A stretch of 7,800 bases of DNA from JBQCEE01 sp051960575 (GTDB taxonomy: Bacteria > Actinomycetota > Actinomycetes > Mycobacteriales > Jatrophihabitantaceae): assembly GCF_051960575.1 (NCBI RefSeq), contig NZ_JBQCEE010000220.1:1-7800 (forward strand), in the 5' to 3' direction. The translations under genes and the position numbers were made by a program. How positions within the stretch are numbered: the first letter of the stretch is position 1; the number at the start of each line of letters is the position of its first letter. Under the pieces are notes generated by a model. The model did no database searches and was not told where the DNA came from. It saw only the letters and a program-made list of their open reading frames with translations. Positions 4,908 through 7,800 of the stretch are shown here, in pieces.

Positions 4908-6511
4908 GTGTCGGCCGGGACGCCGCTGCGGTAGCGGTAGGCCGCCGTGTCGTCGGGCACGACGAAGGTGGTCAGCCCGTCCGTCGTCCAGTGCAGCACC
5001 ATGCGGTTCGACCGCTCGGCCACGGCGAGCAGTGCGGCGAAGCTCTCGACGTCGACCACCGGGACGTCGGTCGGCACACCCCCCGGACGCACCCCGACGA
5101 GCACGCGGCGGTGGCGGTAGCGGATCGCGTCCGCCTCGCTCTCCGGCGCGGCGTCGCGGACGGACAGCCCGAGCGCGGCGCCGCTGAGCAGGGCGGCGAG
5201 CAGCAGCAGCTCGCTGAGTCGGCGGGCGTGCGCCACGGTCAGATCGAACAGCGGCAGTGCGACGGTTTCGTCTCGCGCCGTGCGTGTGACGACCGTGGCC
5301 GGATCGGCCACGGTGAGCGGCGCGCCGGTGGCGAGGACGAGCTGCTGCGGCGTGAGCACGAGGTCGACGTGCGGGGTGAACAGGAGCCCCGGGCCGCGGG
5401 TGATCGTGGCGGTCAGCCGGACGTCGACCTGCGATTCGGCGATGCCGGTGGCCTGCGCGGCCGCCCGCGCCCGGGCGTCGATCGCGGCGAGATCGAGGGG
5501 CGCTGACACCGCAGTGCCGTGGCCGTCGACGGCCTGGGTCGCGACGAGCGGCAGCGCCGTGTGCCACCCACCGGGTGTGGTGAGCTGGGCCTGCACGGCG
5601 AGCGTCGCAGGCGTCCCGTCGTAGCGCACGGACATCACGACCGACCGGACGAGGCGGCGGAAGACAGGATCAGGTGACCGCACGGTCGTGCTGTCGTACG
5701 CGGCACTGGCACGAACGGTCGCGGTGTAGCCGAAGGTGGCGCTGTCACCGGTGGACGCGGAGCCGAGGACCACGCTGGACGGAGCCGACGAGAACGCGAG
5801 GGCCCCGAGCAGCACCGCGACGGCTGCGGCCCCGCAGATCGTCCAGGCCGCCGGACGCAACCTGGTCGGCACCCGCTGCAACACCCCGGCGAGTGGTGGG
5901 TTCGGACGCGAGTGGTGGGTCGTCTCCCGCCACTCGGCGCGCAATTCACCACCCGGGAGGGGGAGCGGGGCGGGGGCCGGACGCGGGCGAGACGGACGGG
6001 GACGGAGCGGGCGGGTCGGGCGAGGGCGGGTCGGACGCGGGCCGACGGCCGAGGTGGTGCGCAGTCGGCGCCGACGACGGCGGCGCACGGTCGCCCCACC
6101 GCCGACGACGGCGAGCAGCACGAGCAGCGCGGACACGGCCGGGCTGCTCAGCCACGCCAGCCAGACGCCGCCGTGCGGCACGCGCAGCGCCAGCCGGCCC
6201 ACCACCTGTGCCGGCGTGGGCCGGTCGGGGTCGAGCCAGTGGTTGTTGTCGCCCTTCATCACGAAGTGGCCGTCCCGGACGCCGACGATGCGGTGCATGA
6301 CCACCGTGTGCAGCGTCGTGCTGCGGTAGCCGACGACGTCGCCGACGCCGTAGTGGTCGGCCGTGCGCAGGATCGCGAGGTCGCCGGTGTGGAACCGCGG
6401 CTCCATGCTGATCCCGTGGGTGGTGACGTAGGTGGTCGCACCACCGAGGCTGGTCGGCAACAGGACGACGAGACCGGCGAGCAACCCGGCGATGGCGACG
6501 GCCGTCGCCAT
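4871..6511 (-). CDS. SipW/ER-type signal peptidase I fused to a DUF5305-like domain
   Basis: This 546-residue membrane protein probably removes signal peptides from secreted proteins. The first helix is about residues 5-24. The catalytic Ser is S35 in GISMEP, and the base is H73 in VMHRIVGV, the Ser/His arrangement of archaeal, ER and SipW enzymes (family S26B) rather than the bacterial Ser/Lys. KGDNN at 86-90 is the conserved box E. A second helix (about 118-138) leads to a cytoplasmic RRRRRRR (143-149) and an RP-repeat linker (158-182). After a third helix (about 223-243), an extracytoplasmic beta-rich region extends to about 430. A fourth helix (about 432-450) and a cytoplasmic tail with VESFAALLAVAE and a final YRYRSG follow. 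This half resembles DUF5305 proteins from memory, not from a search. Charges agree with this topology. The ATG at 6511 has only a weak, distant GAGG upstream. The sequence before it (RRRTR) looks like a natural N-terminus, so a non-ATG start slightly upstream is possible. Confidence 0.88.
   Translation of the reverse strand: MATAVAIAGLLAGLVVLLPTSLGGATTYVTTHGISMEPRFHTGDLAILRTADHYGVGDVVGYRSTTLHTVVMHRIVGVRDGHFVMKGDNNHWLDPDRPTPAQVVGRLALRVPHGGVWLAWLSSPAVSALLVLLAVVGGGATVRRRRRRRLRTTSAVGPRPTRPRPTRPLRPRPSRPRPAPAPLPLPGGELRAEWRETTHHSRPNPPLAGVLQRVPTRLRPAAWTICGAAAVAVLLGALAFSSAPSSVVLGSASTGDSATFGYTATVRASAAYDSTTVRSPDPVFRRLVRSVVMSVRYDGTPATLAVQAQLTTPGGWHTALPLVATQAVDGHGTAVSAPLDLAAIDARARAAAQATGIAESQVDVRLTATITRGPGLLFTPHVDLVLTPQQLVLATGAPLTVADPATVVTRTARDETVALPLFDLTVAHARRLSELLLLAALLSGAALGLSVRDAAPESEADAIRYRHRRVLVGVRPGGVPTDVPVVDVESFAALLAVAERSNRMVLHWTTDGLTTFVVPDDTAAYRYRSGVPADTQRPLSASTARV
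5955..6034 (+). repeat. G-rich tandem repeat and two G-quadruplex motifs in the linker region
   Basis: On the + strand, the template strand of the peptidase gene, GGG-A-GGGGG-AGC-GGGG-C-GGGGG occupies 5955-5976. A second run of five GGG tracts with 1-3 base loops lies at 6009-6030. GGGCGGGTCGG occurs at 6009-6019 and again at 6024-6034, a 15-bp period. These encode the Pro/Arg linker (five-residue RPTRP-like units on the - strand). The tracts satisfy the usual G3+N1-7 quadruplex rule. Confidence 0.7.
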
Positions 6512-6560
6512 CCGGGTGCGCCGCCTCGTCGCTGCCAGGGCTCTGCGATGGTCGCGGCCG

Positions 6561-6589
6561 GGGCCGCGCGCGTCAGCCGCGCGCGGCCC
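6561..6589 (-). terminator. Perfect 12-bp GC hairpin between the secreted-protein and peptidase genes
   Basis: GGGCCGCGCGCG (6561-6572) pairs perfectly with 6578-6589 around a 5-base loop. It begins 16 bases after the stop codon of the - strand gene at 6606. On the - strand no U-run follows, which is usual for actinobacterial stem-only terminators. It lies 49 bases before the ATG of the peptidase gene, so it may be a partial terminator that lowers expression of the downstream gene. It is the strongest hairpin I noticed in the window. Confidence 0.65.
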
Positions 6590-6605
6590 GGCTCAGCGCG
6601 TCCGA

Positions 6606-7031
6606 TCAGGTGTTCACCGTGAGGGAGACGCTGTCGAAGCTGGCGATGGCCGGGTTCGCCGAGCCGACCGTCGGCGTCGCCGTCAGGTCGCAGTGGATCG
6701 TCGACGTGGCCGACTTGGTGACGGCGCACGTGAAGGTGGCGACGGCGGTGCCCGAGTGGGCGGCCTGCCACAGGGTGACGCTGGCGTTCACAGTGCCGGG
6801 GACGCCGGTGAGGTCGGTCGACGTCGTGAAGTCCAGCGCCGAGAGCAGGGCGTTGTCCCAGCCCGCGGGTGTGTAGTTGACGCCGGTGAGCGTGACGCCG
6901 GTCGCGGTCGTGTTGCCGTAGCCGGCGATGCTCGGGACGACGGTGTTGCTGTCGGTGAAGGCGCTGTGGCCGGCCATGCCGACCAGACCGGCGGCCGCGA
7001 CGGCACCGAGGCCCTTGAGGGACGTACGCAT
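6606..7031 (-). CDS. Secreted protein with SipW-type signal peptide, likely substrate of the adjacent peptidase
   Basis: This 141-residue protein begins MRTSLKGLGAVAAAGLVG, a basic start and hydrophobic core, followed by GHSAFTDSNTV. The A-F-T-D sequence just after the predicted cut (about Ala24) is the pattern of SipW-dependent signal peptides in TasA, camelysin and related surface proteins. The mature part (about 117 residues) is Thr/Ser/Ala/Val-rich, beta-sheet in character, with many predicted strands and only two Cys (C102, C114), which could form one disulfide. No membrane helix, sortase motif or catalytic motif is visible. The next gene on the same strand is a SipW-type peptidase, so a substrate-processing pair is the simplest reading. 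It could form or decorate a surface fibre or biofilm matrix, but no true TasA similarity is visible beyond the signal region. The in-frame ATG at 7157 is rejected: it lies in the promoter. The ATG at 7031 has a good ribosome binding site. Confidence 0.85.
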   Translation of the reverse strand: MRTSLKGLGAVAAAGLVGMAGHSAFTDSNTVVPSIAGYGNTTATGVTLTGVNYTPAGWDNALLSALDFTTSTDLTGVPGTVNASVTLWQAAHSGTAVATFTCAVTKSATSTIHCDLTATPTVGSANPAIASFDSVSLTVNT

Positions 7032-7037
7032 GGCGAA

Positions 7038-7044
7038 TCCTTTC
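7038..7044 (-). promoter_or_regulatory. Ribosome binding site for the SipW-type secreted protein
   Basis: GAAAGGA on the - strand ends 6 bases before the ATG at 7031. This fixes the start there and excludes the longer frame from 7157. Confidence 0.7.
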
Positions 7045-7052
7045 GCTCGAGG

Positions 7053-7072
7053 ACACCCGATCCGTCGGGCGT
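7053..7072 (-). promoter_or_regulatory. Leader hairpin before the secreted-protein gene
   Basis: On the - strand ACGCCCGA pairs with UCGGGUGU (one G-U pair) around a CGGA loop, giving an 8-bp stem that ends 8 bases before the ribosome binding site. It may stabilise the mRNA or tune translation. I do not recognise it as a known riboswitch. Confidence 0.4.
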
Positions 7073-7123
7073 CGTGATCCCCCGGAGGGACGTGCTCGAC
7101 GGGACGCGACCGTCGCAGCACTC

Positions 7124-7150
7124 CCATCGACACGGGCGAACCGGACTTGA
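7124..7150 (-). promoter_or_regulatory. Candidate sigma28 (FliA/WhiG-type) promoter for the secreted-protein gene
   Basis: On the - strand TCAA (7150-7147) is followed by exactly 15 bases and then GTCGATGG (7131-7124). The known consensus of sigma28-family factors (FliA for motility, WhiG for sporulation) is TAAA-N15-GCCGATAA. Nine of twelve positions agree, with the exact spacer. Transcription would start near 7117, leaving a leader of about 85 bases that contains the hairpin at 7053-7072. Confidence 0.5.
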
Positions 7151-7171
7151 GACCCATCCGTCCCGGGCCGA

Positions 7172-7183
7172 CCGGTCGACCGG
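7172..7183. promoter_or_regulatory. 12-bp palindrome CCGGTCGACCGG in the divergent intergenic region
   Basis: The palindrome is perfect and lies between the candidate sigma28 promoter (7124-7150) and the GTG at 7236, so one bound protein could affect both divergent genes. GGGGCCCC at 7211-7218 is a second, shorter palindrome nearer the + strand gene. Palindromes of this base composition can arise by chance in GC-rich DNA. Confidence 0.3.
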
Positions 7184-7221
7184 CCGGACGATCTTCGGCG
7201 AATGTTGTCAGGGGCCCCGAT

Positions 7222-7227
7222 TAGGGT
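7222..7227 (+). promoter_or_regulatory. -10 box for leaderless tricorn-like gene transcript
   Basis: TAGGGT matches TANNNT and ends 8 bases before GTG 7236, the same geometry as at prfB. TTGTCA at 7205-7210 resembles a -35 but is only 11 bases away, too close for a normal spacer. No Shine-Dalgarno sequence precedes the GTG. Confidence 0.5.
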
Positions 7228-7235
7228 CGGTGATC

Positions 7236-7800
7236 GTGACCTACCTGCGCTTCCCCCACCTGTCCGGCGACCGGATCGCCTTCGTGGCCGACGACGACGT
7301 CTGGGTCGTCGACGCCGGCGGCGGGCGTGCCGAGCGGCTCACGTCCGATCGCGTGGCGGCATCGCGCCCACGCCTCTCGCCGGACGGCACGCAGCTGGCG
7401 TGGGCGACGCGCCGCGACGGCAACCCCGAGGTCTACGTCGCGCCGGTGTCCGGCGGCGCCGGGGTGCGCCTCACCTGGTGGAACCACCTCAACACCCGCG
7501 TGCTCGGCTGGGACGCGAGCGGCCGGGTGATCGCGTCGAGCGCCGGGCAGCAGCCGTTCCGCTCACGACAGTGGGCCTACGCCTTGCCCGTCGACGGCAC
7601 CCCGGGCGAGCGGCTGCCGCTCGGCCCGCTCTGCGGCCTCGCCCGCCACCCGAGCGGCGTCACCGTCCTGCAGACGGCGCTGAACCGCGAGCCGGCCACC
7701 TGGAAGCGCTACCGCGGCGGCACGCGCGGGCGGTTGTGGATCGACCGTGCCGGCGACGGTCGATTCGTCCGCCACCTGAGCGAGCTGGACGGCCAGCTCA
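7236..7800 (+). CDS. Tricorn-like S41 family peptidase, N-terminal part (runs off the window)
   Basis: The frame from GTG 7236 reads VTYLRFPHLSGDRIAFVADDDVWVVD and stays open to the end of the window (188 codons). It shows beta-propeller repeats: RLTSDRVAASRPRLSPDGTQLAWATRRDGNPEVYVAPVSGG, then VRLTWWNHLNTRVLGWDASGRVIASS, and the later WKRYRGGTRGRLWIDRAGDG. This order, and the WKRYRGG segment in particular, are typical of bacterial tricorn protease homologues, large cytoplasmic peptidases that cleave short peptides released by other proteases. In that family two propellers gate a C-terminal PDZ and S41 catalytic domain, all of which would lie beyond 7800, so the catalytic residues cannot be checked here. 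No signal peptide is visible. A stand-alone WD40-like/TolB-type propeller protein is a less likely alternative. Confidence 0.88.
   Translation, partial: MTYLRFPHLSGDRIAFVADDDVWVVDAGGGRAERLTSDRVAASRPRLSPDGTQLAWATRRDGNPEVYVAPVSGGAGVRLTWWNHLNTRVLGWDASGRVIASSAGQQPFRSRQWAYALPVDGTPGERLPLGPLCGLARHPSGVTVLQTALNREPATWKRYRGGTRGRLWIDRAGDGRFVRHLSELDGQL

Noticed and set aside
3909..5567. Long open frame on the - strand (552 codons) opposite the patatin gene and the peptidase 3' end
   Set aside because: It is Arg/Ala/Gly-rich with no domain-like pattern and lies antisense to the patatin gene with its clear catalytic motifs. This is a usual by-product of GC-rich third positions.
7032..7117. c-di-GMP or other riboswitch in the leader of the secreted-protein gene
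   Set aside because: There is one hairpin near the ribosome binding site, but I see none of the conserved GEMM core sequences.
7032..7157. Longer form of the secreted protein starting at 7157
   Set aside because: It would bury the signal peptide 42 residues inside the protein and overlap the candidate promoter. The start at 7031 has a proper ribosome binding site.

Overview
The window is high-GC bacterial DNA with the gene density, GC-rich third codon positions and protein families of an actinomycete. A member of the Micrococcales or Propionibacteriales (for example Intrasporangiaceae or Nocardioidaceae) would fit, but the lineage is inferred from protein style and not proven. Two genes (prfB and the tricorn-like protease) start with GTG, lack a Shine-Dalgarno sequence and carry a TANNNT -10 box exactly 8 nt upstream, which fits the leaderless transcription common in Actinomycetota.

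Layout. Positions 1-124 are almost pure G/C (one A, no T) and look like a contig edge or sequencing artefact. They run into the 3' part of a TadE/TadG-like pilus-assembly protein gene (to 546). An intergenic stretch with a clear inverted-repeat operator (717-733) leads to a 14-helix DHA2-type MFS exporter (739-2472). Next come a small secreted protein of unknown function with a strong ribosome binding site (2568-2768), prfB encoding release factor 2 (2829-3932), and a patatin-like phospholipase (3954-4907). All of these are on the + strand.

The - strand then holds a two-gene module. The upstream gene (7031-6606) encodes a 141-residue secreted protein with a SipW-type signal peptide. The downstream gene (6511-4871) encodes a SipW/ER-type signal peptidase (Ser/His dyad) fused through a basic Pro/Arg linker to a C-terminal half that resembles DUF5305. 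The two are separated by a perfect 12-bp GC hairpin. The secreted-protein gene is preceded by a sequence matching the sigma28/FliA/WhiG promoter pattern with exact 15-nt spacing. The peptidase gene ends tail-to-tail with the patatin gene, overlapping it by 37 bp. A divergent + strand gene from 7236 to the window end is the N-terminal part of a tricorn-like S41 peptidase.

The most interesting unit is the 4871-7150 module: a dedicated signal peptidase, its likely secreted substrate, a candidate motility/development-type promoter and an internal hairpin that could set the substrate:peptidase ratio. The other genes look like ordinary chromosomal housekeeping or accessory genes. No mobile element, CRISPR array, tRNA or rRNA was seen.
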